Assembly (NCBI RefSeq): GCF_004193175.1
Contig: NZ_SAUH01000001.1
Location: 2,854,501 to 2,918,500, forward strand
Source of the DNA: Streptomyces sp. RFCAC02
GTDB lineage: Bacteria > Actinomycetota > Actinomycetes > Streptomycetales > Streptomycetaceae
Direction of reading: 5' to 3'
Length of the DNA: 64,000 bases
The notes under the pieces were generated by a model. That model was not told the DNA's origin and ran no database searches. It saw nothing but the letters and a program-made list of their open reading frames with translations. A program made the translations under genes and the position numbers. This document shows positions 35,811 to 47,013 of the stretch, piece by piece (positions within the stretch are counted from its first letter, which is position 1; each line of letters opens with the position of its first letter).

Positions 35811-35849
35811 CGCCGCCCGGCCACCGCGTGCAGCGGTGACCGGGCGGCG
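35811..35849. terminator. Bidirectional terminator, PAP2 / hspR
   Basis: Seventeen-bp arms (one mismatch) with a 5-nt loop (GTGCA), between two convergent genes. Confidence 0.85.
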
Positions 35850-35876
35850 GGGGCACGTCCGGATGACGGCGGATGC

Positions 35877-36329
35877 TCAGCGACCCCGGTCGGGGCGCCA
35901 CACCACGATGGCCGCGGACTGACGCACGTCCTGGTACGGCACGAGGTCACGGCGGTAGGAGGCGTGCACCTGCGCCTCCGCCTGCCGCATCGCGAGGGCG
36001 GCGCCCTCCACGGCCTGCTGCAGCTCGGCGACCTTCGCCTGCAGCGCGGCGACCTGGTGCTCCAGCTCGATGATCCGCTTGATCCCCGCCAGGTTGATCC
36101 CCTCGTCCTGGGACAGCCGCTGCACCTCGCGCAGGAGCTGGATGTCCCGCGCCGAGTAACGGCGGCCGCGCCCGGCCGTGCGGTCGGGCGAGACCAGGCC
36201 GAGCCGGTCGTACTGGCGCAGCGTCTGCGGGTGCAGCCCGGAGAGCTGCGCGGCCACGGAGATGACGTACACCGGGGTGTCTTCGGTCAGTTCGTAGGGG
36301 GTGCTGCTCCGTCCGTGCCGGCCGTCCAT
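35877..36329 (-). CDS. hspR: HspR, heat-shock repressor
   Basis: A 150-residue MerR-type protein that represses the dnaK operon and clpB; in streptomycetes DnaK acts as co-repressor. The helix-turn-helix is in VISVAAQLSGLHPQTLRQYD, followed by GLVSPDR and the GRGRRYS wing. A leucine-rich coiled coil (about 70-110) mediates dimerisation. It is the last gene of the dnaK-grpE-dnaJ-hspR operon, 3 bases after dnaJ, closing an autoregulatory loop. ATG at 36329. Confidence 0.95.
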   Translation of the reverse strand: MDGRHGRSSTPYELTEDTPVYVISVAAQLSGLHPQTLRQYDRLGLVSPDRTAGRGRRYSARDIQLLREVQRLSQDEGINLAGIKRIIELEHQVAALQAKVAELQQAVEGAALAMRQAEAQVHASYRRDLVPYQDVRQSAAIVVWRPDRGR

Positions 36330-36332
36330 CTT

Positions 36333-37550
36333 CTACTCTCCCTTCGCGGCCTCGAACAGCCCTGCCCGAGGGTCTTCCCCCGACATGGCGGCGCGGTACT
36401 CCCCGAGCGCCGCCCTGGCGGCGTCGCCCAGCTCGCGCGGCACGGCGATCTCGACGGTGACCAGCAGGTCGCCGCGGGTGCCGTCCTTGCGCACCGCGCC
36501 CTTGCCGCGGGCCCGCATCGTCCGCCCGGCGGGGGTACCGGGCGGGAGCCGCAGCGTGACGGGCGGACCGTCCAGCGTCGGCACCTTGATCTCGCCGCCG
36601 AGCGCCGCCTCCGGGAAGGTCACCGGGACGGTCACCGTCAGGTTGTCCCCGCGGCGGCCGAACACCGGGTGCTCCCCGACATGCACGACGACGTACAGGT
36701 CACCGTGCGGGCCGCCGTGCTCGCCCGGCGCGCCCTTGCCGCGCAGCCGGATGCGCTGCCCGTCGTCCACACCGGCCGGGATGCGGACCTGCATCGTCCG
36801 CTGGCTCGTCGCCCGCCCGCTGCCCCGGCACACCGGGCACGGGTCCTGCGCGATCAGACCGCGCCCCTTGCAGTCGGCGCAGGGCGCGCCCAGTGAGGCA
36901 CCCCGGCCGACGCCGCGGCTGACCTGGCCGGTACCGACACAGGTCGGGCACACGCGGGGCGCGCCGTTCCGGTCGCCGGTGCCCGAACACGCCTTGCAGG
37001 CGGCGGCCGACGACATGCGCAGCGGAACGGTCGCCCCCGAGACCGCCTCGGCGAAGCTCAGCGTCACCTCGGACTCGATGTCCTGCCCGCGCCGGGCCGC
37101 CGTACGGGTGCCGGCGGCGCCGCCACGGCCCGTGAACAGTCCGCCGAGGACGTCCCCGAGCCCGCCGCCGAAGCCGCCGGCCGTACCGGCGGCACCGCCG
37201 CCCGGCGCACCGCCGGCGCCCGGGGCACCCCCGAAGAAGTCGCCCAGGTCGAACGTGAACTGCCCGCCGGGGCCGCCCGCGCCCCCGGCGCCGCGCGGCC
37301 GGAAACCGCCGGCGCCGAACAGGGCGCGCGCCTCGTCGTACTCCTTGCGGCGCTTCGCGTCACCGAGGACGTCGTACGCCTCGGAGACGTCCTTGAACCG
37401 CTCCTCGGCGGCCGCGTCGCCCCGGTTGGCGTCCGGGTGGTTCTCCCGGGCCAGCTTCCGGTACGCCTTCTTGATCTCGGCCTCGGTGGCGTCCCGGGGG
37501 ACGCCGAGGACCTTGTAGTAGTCCTTCTCGATGAAGTCCTTGGTGCTCAT
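36333..37550 (-). CDS. dnaJ: DnaJ co-chaperone
   Basis: A 405-residue J-protein that stimulates DnaK ATPase. The J domain (about 8-72, HPD motif in ENHPDANRG) is followed by a long Gly/Ala/Phe-rich linker. The zinc domain has four CxxCxGxG motifs (CKACSGTG, CPTCVGTG, CADCKGRG and CPVCRGSG, about 185-255) and the client-binding C-terminal domains follow. ATG at 37550. Same operon as grpE; a second dnaJ elsewhere is usual in this group. Confidence 0.97.
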   Translation of the reverse strand: MSTKDFIEKDYYKVLGVPRDATEAEIKKAYRKLARENHPDANRGDAAAEERFKDVSEAYDVLGDAKRRKEYDEARALFGAGGFRPRGAGGAGGPGGQFTFDLGDFFGGAPGAGGAPGGGAAGTAGGFGGGLGDVLGGLFTGRGGAAGTRTAARRGQDIESEVTLSFAEAVSGATVPLRMSSAAACKACSGTGDRNGAPRVCPTCVGTGQVSRGVGRGASLGAPCADCKGRGLIAQDPCPVCRGSGRATSQRTMQVRIPAGVDDGQRIRLRGKGAPGEHGGPHGDLYVVVHVGEHPVFGRRGDNLTVTVPVTFPEAALGGEIKVPTLDGPPVTLRLPPGTPAGRTMRARGKGAVRKDGTRGDLLVTVEIAVPRELGDAARAALGEYRAAMSGEDPRAGLFEAAKGE

Positions 37551-37595
37551 CCCCGGCGTCCCTCCTCTCCGTGCCCGCCGAACGGTGCTCCGGCG

Positions 37596-40213
<2,618 letters not shown>

Positions 40214-40238
40214 TCAGCGGAGCGACGCAGTCAAATGA

Positions 40239-40259
40239 CCTGAGCGGAGTCGACTCAAG
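40239..40259. promoter_or_regulatory. HspR operator 2 of dnaK operon
   Basis: CCTGAGC, seven bases, ACTCAAG. The right arm is perfect, the left arm weaker (5 of 7). Centre-to-centre distance to operator 1 is 52 bases, so cooperative binding is plausible. Confidence 0.75.
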
Positions 40260-40356
40260 TCCTGTGCCCCCTGCTCGCTCAGCCCCGTGATTCCGGGGCC
40301 GCGGGGACGGTCGAGGGTCCCGCGAGGGGAAACGCTCCGGACGCGCCCGGGTCACG

Positions 40357-41127
40357 TCAGCCCCCGCCCGCCCCCTCGATCCGCAGCCGGGCGGCCTCCT
40401 CGCGGATGCGCGGCAGCTCCCCGTACAACGCTTCGCCCGGGCAGTACGTTTCCACGATGTCCCGGTGCCCCGAGATCACCGCCAGCTCGGCCTCCTCCCC
40501 CTCGGGGACGCGGCTGGCGTCGTTCGTCGACACGAGCCGCACCTGTCCGCGCGGGTCCGTCCCGGGCCGCAGCTTCCACGCGGCGATCCGCGCGATCCCC
40601 TCGATCAGCGGCTCCGGGACGGGCACCCCGGCGGGGAACTCCCCGAGCGCCGCCACCCCCACGCTGTCGCTGTTGAACCCCGTGGTGTGCGCGCCCATGA
40701 CGTACCGCTCGTACCCCCCGCCCCGCCCCTCGTACACCGTCCCGCACTTGTCCACCACGAAGTTGTAGCCCACGTCGTCCCATCCCATGCGGGACACGTG
40801 GTCCGCCTGCATGGACCGCAGCATCTCCGGGACCTCGTCGCAGTCGTAGTCGTCGGGATGGCTCGTGTGATGCACGAACACCGCCCGCGCGGCACCCGTG
40901 TACGTGACCGCCTCCGTCCGCAGCTCCTCGTCCGCGCCCCACGCGTCACGCGTCACCACGTCCGGCGCGGGCGCCGGCTGCTGCACCGCGGGCAGCGGCC
41001 GCTCCGGCGCGCCCTGGCGCCGTGCCTGCGGCGGCTCCCCGGCCGTGCGGGGCGCGTCCCAGGTCACCAGGACGGCGAGAGGTACGACAGCGGCCCACAG
41101 CACCGCCTGACGCGACCACGACCACAT
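40357..41127 (-). CDS. PGRP-type N-acetylmuramoyl-L-alanine amidase
   Basis: A 256-residue exported amidase of the peptidoglycan-recognition (T7 lysozyme-like) fold. An N-terminal signal-anchor (WSWSRQAVLWAAVVPLAVLV) is followed by a Pro-rich linker and the catalytic domain. Zinc ligands are visible as VFVHHTS, His in MGAHTTGFN, and the ending SGHRDIVETYCPGE, whose Cys replaces a ligand in the known zinc-binding set. ATG chosen at 41127 after GGGAGGG; a TTG 6 bases upstream is also possible. It probably trims wall peptide bonds and acts in envelope remodelling. Confidence 0.9.
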   Translation of the reverse strand: MWSWSRQAVLWAAVVPLAVLVTWDAPRTAGEPPQARRQGAPERPLPAVQQPAPAPDVVTRDAWGADEELRTEAVTYTGAARAVFVHHTSHPDDYDCDEVPEMLRSMQADHVSRMGWDDVGYNFVVDKCGTVYEGRGGGYERYVMGAHTTGFNSDSVGVAALGEFPAGVPVPEPLIEGIARIAAWKLRPGTDPRGQVRLVSTNDASRVPEGEEAELAVISGHRDIVETYCPGEALYGELPRIREEAARLRIEGAGGG

Positions 41128-41151
41128 GCGCAACCCTCCCGGCCGGCCCGC

Positions 41152-41298
41152 TCAGGGCAGGATCTCGACGGCGTCCGGCGGCCGCGGGCCGCCCGCGCCG
41201 GGCGGCGCGGCGGTCCTGGGGGCGGCGGGCCGCGGGGCGGACGCGCGGACGGCTGGACCGCGGAGGCCGGTGCCCGCGGCGACCGGGACGTCGATCAT
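41152..41298 (-). CDS. Possible small protein, 48 residues
   Basis: Frame MIDVPVAAGTGLRG...DAVEILP with good third-position G/C bias, starting at the ATG at 41298 and ending 24 bases upstream of the PGRP amidase start. GGGGA precedes the start closely. No domain or transmembrane segment recognised. It could equally be non-coding; the gap from 41128 to 41393 holds nothing else. Confidence 0.35.
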   Translation of the reverse strand: MIDVPVAAGTGLRGPAVRASAPRPAAPRTAAPPGAGGPRPPDAVEILP

Positions 41299-41393
41299 GT
41301 CCCCATGCCAGCACGGCCCCCCGCGCGCCGCATCCCGGGCGGGCGCGGCGCGGGGCCGTTCAGGCAGCCGTGACGGCCCGGGGCGGCCGGGCG

Positions 41394-42398
41394 TCAGGGG
41401 GCCGCCGGGCGGGTGAGGGGCCGGTCGTCGCGGAGGGCGTCGAAGAGACGGTCGGCGGCCGGCCGGTCGAGCACCAGCCGGTCCGGCCGGGTGGGGTGCG
41501 GCAGGGTCGGGACGGTGTGGAACGTGACGCCGCCCTCCGGCACGCCGCGCAGGTCCGCCGCGAGGGCGCGCAGCTCGTCCAGCGAGTCGAGACCGGGGTC
41601 GGCGGTGATGGCCGAGGTCACGGCGGTCAGCACCGGGTACAGGCGCGCCGGGTCGGTGAGCACGCCCGACTCCGTGATCCGGTCGCGCAGCAGGCCGAGG
41701 AACCGCTGCTGGCGCTCCAGGCGGTTGAGGTCGCTGCCGTCGCCGACGTGGACGCGGGCGCGGACGTACGCGAGGGCCTGCTCGCCGTCCAGCAGGTGGC
41801 GCCCGGCGGACAGGTCGTGTCCCACGTTCGGGTCGCGCTCGGCCTCGGCCAGCTCCACCTCCACGCCGCCGACGGCGTCCACGAGGCGGGCGAAGCCGTC
41901 GAAGCCGATGACGAGGTGGTGGTCGATCCGCAGGTCCGCGAAGCCCTCGAACGTCCGGATGGTGCAGGCCGCGCCGCCGAACTGGTAGGCCCAGTTGAAC
42001 TGCGCGCGCCGCGCCCGCGTCGGCTCGCCGTCCGGCCCGTGGCAGGCGGGGATGTCGGCCACGATGTCGCGCGGCACGCTCACGACGTCGGCGCGGTCGC
42101 CGCCGGCGGAGAGGTGGAGGAGCAGCACCGTGTCGGACCTGGCGTTGCCGGTGCCGGAGCCGAGGTCGTCGCCGATGACCATGATGGTGCGCCCCGCGCC
42201 CGCCGTGGCGCGCGGGCGGTCGCCGGCGTCGCGTTCCAGGGCCTCGGCGGCGGCGTGGTCGGTCCTGATGTTGCCCTCGAGCCGCTGGTAGGCCCACAGC
42301 GCGACGCCGGCGCCGACCGCCAGCAGCACCCCGAAGGCCAGCAGGAGCCACCACAGCACTTTCTGTCCGCGTGTCATATGGAAGGGCATGCGGTCCAT
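41394..42398 (-). CDS. LCP (LytR-CpsA-Psr) family glycopolymer transferase
   Basis: A 334-residue membrane-bound enzyme of the LCP family, which attaches teichoic-acid-like or capsular glycopolymers to peptidoglycan. It has a short cytosolic end, one N-terminal helix (about 10-35) and the outer domain. Conserved acidic/arginine motifs are visible: IMVIGDD, RSDTVLLLHL and VSVPRDI near 85-110, and DGEQALAYVRAR near 205. ATG at 42398. It may work with the PGRP amidase downstream of it; they are on the same strand, 266 bases apart. Confidence 0.92.
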   Translation of the reverse strand: MDRMPFHMTRGQKVLWWLLLAFGVLLAVGAGVALWAYQRLEGNIRTDHAAAEALERDAGDRPRATAGAGRTIMVIGDDLGSGTGNARSDTVLLLHLSAGGDRADVVSVPRDIVADIPACHGPDGEPTRARRAQFNWAYQFGGAACTIRTFEGFADLRIDHHLVIGFDGFARLVDAVGGVEVELAEAERDPNVGHDLSAGRHLLDGEQALAYVRARVHVGDGSDLNRLERQQRFLGLLRDRITESGVLTDPARLYPVLTAVTSAITADPGLDSLDELRALAADLRGVPEGGVTFHTVPTLPHPTRPDRLVLDRPAADRLFDALRDDRPLTRPAAP

Positions 42399-42498
42399 CG
42401 TGCGGGCCGGATCGTCCGGTCTGCGGCATTTGCGATGATCTGTCGATACCTTCCGCCCGAAGGACGTAGACGAAAGAGGGCAGCATAGGTGGCGCCCG

Positions 42499-42516
42499 AT
42501 GGGTTAAGTTACCCAT
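42499..42516. promoter_or_regulatory. Palindrome upstream of the Fe-S oxidoreductase gene
   Basis: ATGGGT, six bases, ACCCAT (18 bases in all) in the 159-base divergent space, 42 bases before the Fe-S gene start. It has the size of a GntR- or Lrp-type site. The regulator is unknown. Confidence 0.5.
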
Positions 42517-42557
42517 TGGTACAGCCCGCCGGGCCCTGCCCGTCACGAGGAGCCGTC

Positions 42558-44750
42558 ATGCAACTCGCCGCGATCGTCACCACCCTGGTCCTCACCGCGA
42601 TCGCCGTCGCGCTGATCGGCCGGGCCGTCGTGCGGATCGTCCACTTCCTGCGGCTCGGCCAGCCGGTGCCCGAGGGCAGCCGCACGGACGATCCGGGGCG
42701 GCGCACCCTCACCCTCGCCAGGGAATTCCTCGGCCACACCCGGATGAACCGGTGGGCCGTCGTCGGTGTCGCGCACTGGTTCGTGGCCATCGGCTTCCTG
42801 ACCCTCGGCCTCACCATCGTCCAGGCGTTCGGCCAGCTCTTCGCCGCCGACTGGACGCTCCCGGTGCTCGGCGGCTTCCTCCCGTACGAGATGTACATCG
42901 AGTTCATCGCGGCCGGCACGACCCTCGGCATCCTCACCCTCATCGCGATCCGGCTCCTCAGCCTCCCCTCCCGCCCCGGCCGCAAGTCCCGCTTCACCGG
43001 CTCGACCGCCTGGCAGGCGTACTTCGTCGAGTACGTGATCCTGGTCATCGGCGTCTGCATCCTGGTGCTCCGCGGCCTGGAGGGCGCCCTCCACCACGTC
43101 GACGGCTACGGCGCCGCGCACTTCGTCACCTATCCGCTGGTGGCCGCGTTCGACGGCCTGTCCACCGGCACCCTCCAGACGCTGGTCTACCTCGTGGCGC
43201 TCGTGAAGCTCGGCACCACGATGATCTGGGCCATCACCGTCGGCCTGAACACCGACATGGGCATCGCCTGGCACCGGTTCCTCGCCTTCCCCAACATCTG
43301 GTTCAAGCGCAACGCGTCCGGCGCCACCGCGCTCGGCCCCCTCCAGCCGATGACGGCCGGCGGCAAGCCCATCGACTTCGAGACCGTCCTCGACGAGGAG
43401 GGCGGCGAGGACACGCAGTTCGGCGTCTCGAAGGTCGAGCACTTCTCCTGGAAGGGCCTCCTCGACTTCTCCACCTGCACCGAGTGCGGCCGCTGCCAGT
43501 CCCAGTGCCCCGCGTGGAACACGGGCAAGCCCCTGTCCCCCAAGCTGCTGATCATGTCCCTGCGGGACCACGCCCACGCCAAGGCCCCGTACCTGCTGCC
43601 CGGCGCCGCCGTCTCCGCCGCCCCCGGCACCGACACGCCCGCCCCCGTCACCGAGCTGCCCCTCGTCGGCACGGCCGAGGAGGGCGGCGTCATCGACCCC
43701 GACGTCCTGTGGTCCTGCACGACGTGCGGCGCCTGCGTCGAGCAGTGCCCCGTCGACATCGAGCACGTCGACCACATCGTCGACATGCGCCGCTACCAGG
43801 TCATGATCGAGTCGGCGTTCCCCAGCGAGGCCGGCACCATGCTGAAGAACCTGGAGCGCAAGGGCAACCCCTGGGGCCTCGCCAAGAAGAAGCGGCTGGA
43901 GTGGACGAAGGAGGTCGGCTTCGACGTGCCCGTCCTCGGCCAGGACGTCGAGTCCCTCGCCGACGTCGAGTACCTCTACTGGGTCGGCTGCGCCGGCGCC
44001 CTGGAGGACCGCGCGAAGAAGACCACCAAGGCGTTCGCCGAGCTGCTGCACATCGCCGGCGTGAAGTTCGCGATCATGGGCGGCGACGAGGCGTGCACCG
44101 GCGACTCCGCCCGCCGCCTCGGCAACGAGTTCCTCTTCCAGCAGCTCGGCGAGCAGAACGTCGCCGCCCTCGACGAGGCCGGCGCCACCCGCATCGTGAC
44201 CACCTGCCCCCACTGCTTCAACACCATCGCCAACGAGTACCCGCAGCTCGGCGGCTCGTACGAGGTGATCCACCACACACAGCTCCTCCAACACCTGGTG
44301 GACACGGGAAAGCTCGTCCCCGTCACCCCCGTCGAGGGCCTCATCACCTACCACGACCCGTGCTACCTCGGCCGGCACAACAAGGTCTACACCCCGCCCC
44401 GCGAGATCATCGGCAAGGTCCCCGGCCTGCGCAACGAGGAGATGCACCGCCACAAGGAGCGCGGGTTCTGCTGCGGCGCCGGCGGTGCCCGCATGTGGAT
44501 GGAGGAGCGGATCGGCAAGCGCATCAACGACGAGCGCGTCGACGAGGCGCTGTCCCTCGACCCGGACATCATCTCCACGGCCTGCCCGTTCTGTCTGGTC
44601 ATGCTCAGTGACTCGGTCAACGGCAAGAAGAACGCCGACGCCGCCAAGGAGTCCCTGCGCGTCGTGGACGTCGCCCAACTCCTCCTGGAATCCGTGAAGA
44701 CCAAGCCCGACCCGGAGGAGAGCACCGAGCGCGAGACGGTACGTTCATAG
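42558..44750 (+). CDS. Membrane-anchored Fe-S oxidoreductase (CCG domains)
   Basis: A 730-residue protein with about five membrane helices in the first 270 residues. Next are two 4Fe-4S ligand sets (CTECGRCQSQCP near 307 and CTTCGACVEQCP near 386), then two heterodisulfide-reductase-like CCG domains with DPCYLGRHNK and RGFCCGAGGARMW, the usual cysteine-rich ends. It is the long-chain membrane heterodisulfide-reductase-like type found across actinobacteria, with electron-transfer function. The cytochrome-like membrane part suggests exchange with quinones. ATG at 42558 after GAGGAG. The Yip1-like gene follows 2 bases later. Confidence 0.93.
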   Translation: MQLAAIVTTLVLTAIAVALIGRAVVRIVHFLRLGQPVPEGSRTDDPGRRTLTLAREFLGHTRMNRWAVVGVAHWFVAIGFLTLGLTIVQAFGQLFAADWTLPVLGGFLPYEMYIEFIAAGTTLGILTLIAIRLLSLPSRPGRKSRFTGSTAWQAYFVEYVILVIGVCILVLRGLEGALHHVDGYGAAHFVTYPLVAAFDGLSTGTLQTLVYLVALVKLGTTMIWAITVGLNTDMGIAWHRFLAFPNIWFKRNASGATALGPLQPMTAGGKPIDFETVLDEEGGEDTQFGVSKVEHFSWKGLLDFSTCTECGRCQSQCPAWNTGKPLSPKLLIMSLRDHAHAKAPYLLPGAAVSAAPGTDTPAPVTELPLVGTAEEGGVIDPDVLWSCTTCGACVEQCPVDIEHVDHIVDMRRYQVMIESAFPSEAGTMLKNLERKGNPWGLAKKKRLEWTKEVGFDVPVLGQDVESLADVEYLYWVGCAGALEDRAKKTTKAFAELLHIAGVKFAIMGGDEACTGDSARRLGNEFLFQQLGEQNVAALDEAGATRIVTTCPHCFNTIANEYPQLGGSYEVIHHTQLLQHLVDTGKLVPVTPVEGLITYHDPCYLGRHNKVYTPPREIIGKVPGLRNEEMHRHKERGFCCGAGGARMWMEERIGKRINDERVDEALSLDPDIISTACPFCLVMLSDSVNGKKNADAAKESLRVVDVAQLLLESVKTKPDPEESTERETVRS

Positions 44751-44752
44751 GC

Positions 44753-45427
44753 GTGGCCGGATACCCAGGACGACCCGACGACCCGTACGCCCATGGGCAC
44801 AACGCCCATGGCCAGCCGTACCCCGAGCCGGACTACGGCTACGGCGAGCCGGAGCCGGCACCTCAGCCGCCTCCGCAGCCGCCCCTGCCGTGGGCGCAGC
44901 TCCTGACCGGCATCATCCTGCGGCCGAACCAGACGTTCCTCCGCATGCGGGACTACCGCATGTGGGTGCCTGCGCTGAGTGTGACCTTCATCTACGGCCT
45001 GGCCACGGCGTTCGGGATCGACGACGTCCGCGACTCGATCAACGACACGACGTTCTCGGCGCTCGTGCCGCCCCTGCTGGCGACGGGTGTGGCGATGATG
45101 CTGGGCGCCCTGCTGCTCAGCACCGTCACGCACAACATGGCGCGCCAGTTCGGCGGCAACGGCATCTGGGCACCCACCGCCGGCCTCGCCATGCTGATCA
45201 TGTGCCTGGCGGACATCCCGCGTCTGGCGCTGGCCCTGTTCATGGGCAGCAGCGCGGCACTGGTGCAGACCGTCGGCTGGGCCACGTGGATCGGCACCTG
45301 CGTCCTGTTCACGCTGATGGTGAGCGTCTCCCACGAGATCAGTCGCCCGCGCGCCCTCGGCTCGTCGGCGATCCAGCTCCTCGGCCTCCTGGTCCTGGTG
45401 AAGCTGGGCATCCTGATGACCGGGTAG
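44753..45427 (+). CDS. Yip1-like membrane protein
   Basis: A 224-residue protein. The Pro/Tyr/Gly-rich N-terminus (about 1-45) is disordered. It is followed by TGIILRPNQTFLRMRD, a motif common before the helices of Yip1-domain proteins, and five hydrophobic segments. GTG start at 44753, 2 bases after the Fe-S gene, so the two are co-transcribed. Function in this family is unknown in bacteria. The end lies 9 bases before dcd. Confidence 0.8.
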   Translation: MAGYPGRPDDPYAHGHNAHGQPYPEPDYGYGEPEPAPQPPPQPPLPWAQLLTGIILRPNQTFLRMRDYRMWVPALSVTFIYGLATAFGIDDVRDSINDTTFSALVPPLLATGVAMMLGALLLSTVTHNMARQFGGNGIWAPTAGLAMLIMCLADIPRLALALFMGSSAALVQTVGWATWIGTCVLFTLMVSVSHEISRPRALGSSAIQLLGLLVLVKLGILMTG

Positions 45428-45436
45428 CCTCGGGGC

Positions 45437-46012
45437 GTGCTTCTGTCAGACAAGGACATCCGGACCGAAATCGATCGCGGACGCGTACGGCTCGACCCGT
45501 TCGACGCGTCGATGATCCAGCCGAGCAGCATCGACGTGCGGCTCGACCGCTACTTCCGGGTGTTCGAGAATCACCGGTACCCGCACATCGACCCGTCGGT
45601 GGAGCAGCCGGACCTGACACGGACGATCGAGTCCCCGGGCGACGAACCGTTCATCCTGCACCCGGGGGAGTTCGTCCTCGCCTCGACCTACGAGGTGATC
45701 ACGCTCCCGGACGACCTGGCGTCCCGGCTGGAGGGCAAGAGTTCCCTGGGCCGCCTCGGCCTCCTGACCCACTCGACGGCCGGCTTCATCGACCCGGGTT
45801 TCTCGGGCCACGTCACGCTGGAGCTGTCGAACGTGGCGACGCTCCCGATCAAACTGTGGCCCGGCATGAAGATCGGCCAGCTCTGCCTGTTCCGGCTGAC
45901 CTCCCCGGCCGAACGCCCTTACGGCTCGGCCGGGGTGGGTTCCCGCTACCAGGGCCAGCGCGGACCTACACCGTCGCGCTCGTACCTGAACTTCCACCGG
46001 ACGGAGATCTGA
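45437..46012 (+). CDS. dcd: dCTP deaminase
   Basis: Deaminates dCTP to dUTP, supplying dTTP synthesis. The 191-residue protein has the family hallmarks [20 protein letters not shown] near 21-40, [12 protein letters not shown] near 98-109 and [20 protein letters not shown] near 112-131. The fully conserved acid/Arg set sits here. GTG at 45437. It is the third gene of a short operon with the Fe-S and Yip1-like genes. Confidence 0.97.
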   Translation: MLLSDKDIRTEIDRGRVRLDPFDASMIQPSSIDVRLDRYFRVFENHRYPHIDPSVEQPDLTRTIESPGDEPFILHPGEFVLASTYEVITLPDDLASRLEGKSSLGRLGLLTHSTAGFIDPGFSGHVTLELSNVATLPIKLWPGMKIGQLCLFRLTSPAERPYGSAGVGSRYQGQRGPTPSRSYLNFHRTEI

Positions 46013-46319
46013 GTTCCCCGCCCACGACGGGCACCGCACTGCGGAGCCGCGCACACCGGGGACACCTCAACAACCGCCCGGGCCCGATCCGTTCACTGCC
46101 CAACTGCTGCATGGGGAACCGCGTGGTACTGAACTGGTGCCCCTCGGCACATCGCACAACGGTGACAGCGGTCTGCAAAGCTTCCCTCTCCCCTGCTCGA
46201 CGACGACCGCCACCCTAGGGGAAGCCTCGGACACTCCGACGCAGCCACTCCGCGATACCCCGACGGCGCCCCGATGGGGTAAGGTGAACCCACCAGAACG
46301 ATGCGGAGCACCGTTCACT
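46013..46319. other. 307-base gap between dcd and tRNA-Gly
   Basis: No open frame with good codon bias. The last part carries a TAAGGT box at 46279-46284 that may be the -10 region of the tRNA promoter. I see nothing else. Confidence 0.6.
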
Positions 46320-46393
46320 GCGGGCGTAGTTTAATGGTAGAACATGAGCTTCCCAAGCTCAGAGCGCGAGTTCGATTCTCGTCGCCCGCTCCA
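46320..46393 (+). tRNA. glyU-like tRNA-Gly(CCC): tRNA-Gly, anticodon CCC
   Basis: A 74-nt cloverleaf with CCA encoded. The acceptor stem GCGGGCG (46320-46326) pairs with CGCCCGC (46383-46389), followed by T and CCA. The anticodon arm has a TGAGC/GCTCA stem around TTCCCAA, hence anticodon CCC. The T arm carries the standard GTTCGAT sequence. An intrinsic terminator follows at 46402-46436. Its 3' half is duplicated 1,117 bases downstream, so the gene marks an integration site. Confidence 0.96.
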
Positions 46394-46444
46394 GCAGCCA
46401 AGGCCCAGGTCAGGGACCCGATTCCCAGCCTGGGCCGTTGTGTT
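46351..46444 (+). repeat. Direct repeat, copy 1: 3' half of tRNA-Gly plus terminator (att-like)
   Basis: Ninety-four bases from within the anticodon loop to beyond the terminator. Copy 2 (47468-47561) matches at 87 of 94 positions, with an uninterrupted 38-base identity at 46360-46397. The layout is that expected of attL/attR left by integration into a tRNA gene. Confidence 0.9.
46402..46436 (+). terminator. Terminator of tRNA-Gly
   Basis: GGCCCAGG / CCTGGGCC arms with additional GGG/CCC pairing inside. The same hairpin recurs at 47519-47553. Confidence 0.82.
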
Positions 46445-46635
46445 GCCAGGGGGAGAGCCGAGGCGCCGAGCGGCTCGGTCGGTCAGGACTCCGCCTCCGT
46501 CACGGCCAGATCGTTGGTCCCTGCCCGGCCAACGATCCACACCCTGCATCGGCTGGCCCCGAGCTTGAGATTCCGGGTCTTATCGGACACGCTGGCGGCA
46601 GCAGCGCCGGCAGCCCGAAGGAGAGGATCGCCTCC

Positions 46636-47013
46636 ATGACGACCGCATCGGACCCCTCTTCCGGGGCGCCTCGGGTCCCGCAGCCTGCGAGCACCCCCGA
46701 GGAACTGCGGGCCGCCCTCGCGCTCGTCGCTCCGGGGGCGCTGCCCACGTTCGACGCCGAACGCTCCGCCGCCCTACGGCAAGCCCGCGAACAGGTCAGC
46801 GCGGCACCCCTGCGCCGTTTCCTCGGTCAGTGGGCCGTGTACGTCGCGATCGAGCGTGCTCCGGACCGCGCGGCCCGGCTGCACGCGCTTGAGGCACGTG
46901 CAGCCGAGACCGACGACCTGGCCGATGCCCGTGCCATCGCCGCCGAGATCGGCGGCATCCTCGACACGGCAGCCGCCGAGGCCGGTGTTCATCGCGGGCA
47001 GCACCTTCCGTGA
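46636..47013 (+). CDS. DUF6247-family protein, probable antitoxin partner
   Basis: A 125-residue protein from the ATG at 46636, with GAAGGAGAGG upstream. It is mostly helical: ELRAALALVAPGALPTFDAERSAALRQARE, FLGQWAVYVAIERAPDRAARLHALEARAA (quoted in parts of under 20) and DARAIAAEIGGILDTAAAE. It fits DUF6247, a streptomycete family commonly encoded just before RelE/ParE-like genes. Its stop overlaps the next start (GTGA). With the toxin-like partner, an antitoxin role is likely but not proven. It lies inside the tRNA-flanked segment. Confidence 0.75.
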   Translation: MTTASDPSSGAPRVPQPASTPEELRAALALVAPGALPTFDAERSAALRQAREQVSAAPLRRFLGQWAVYVAIERAPDRAARLHALEARAAETDDLADARAIAAEIGGILDTAAAEAGVHRGQHLP

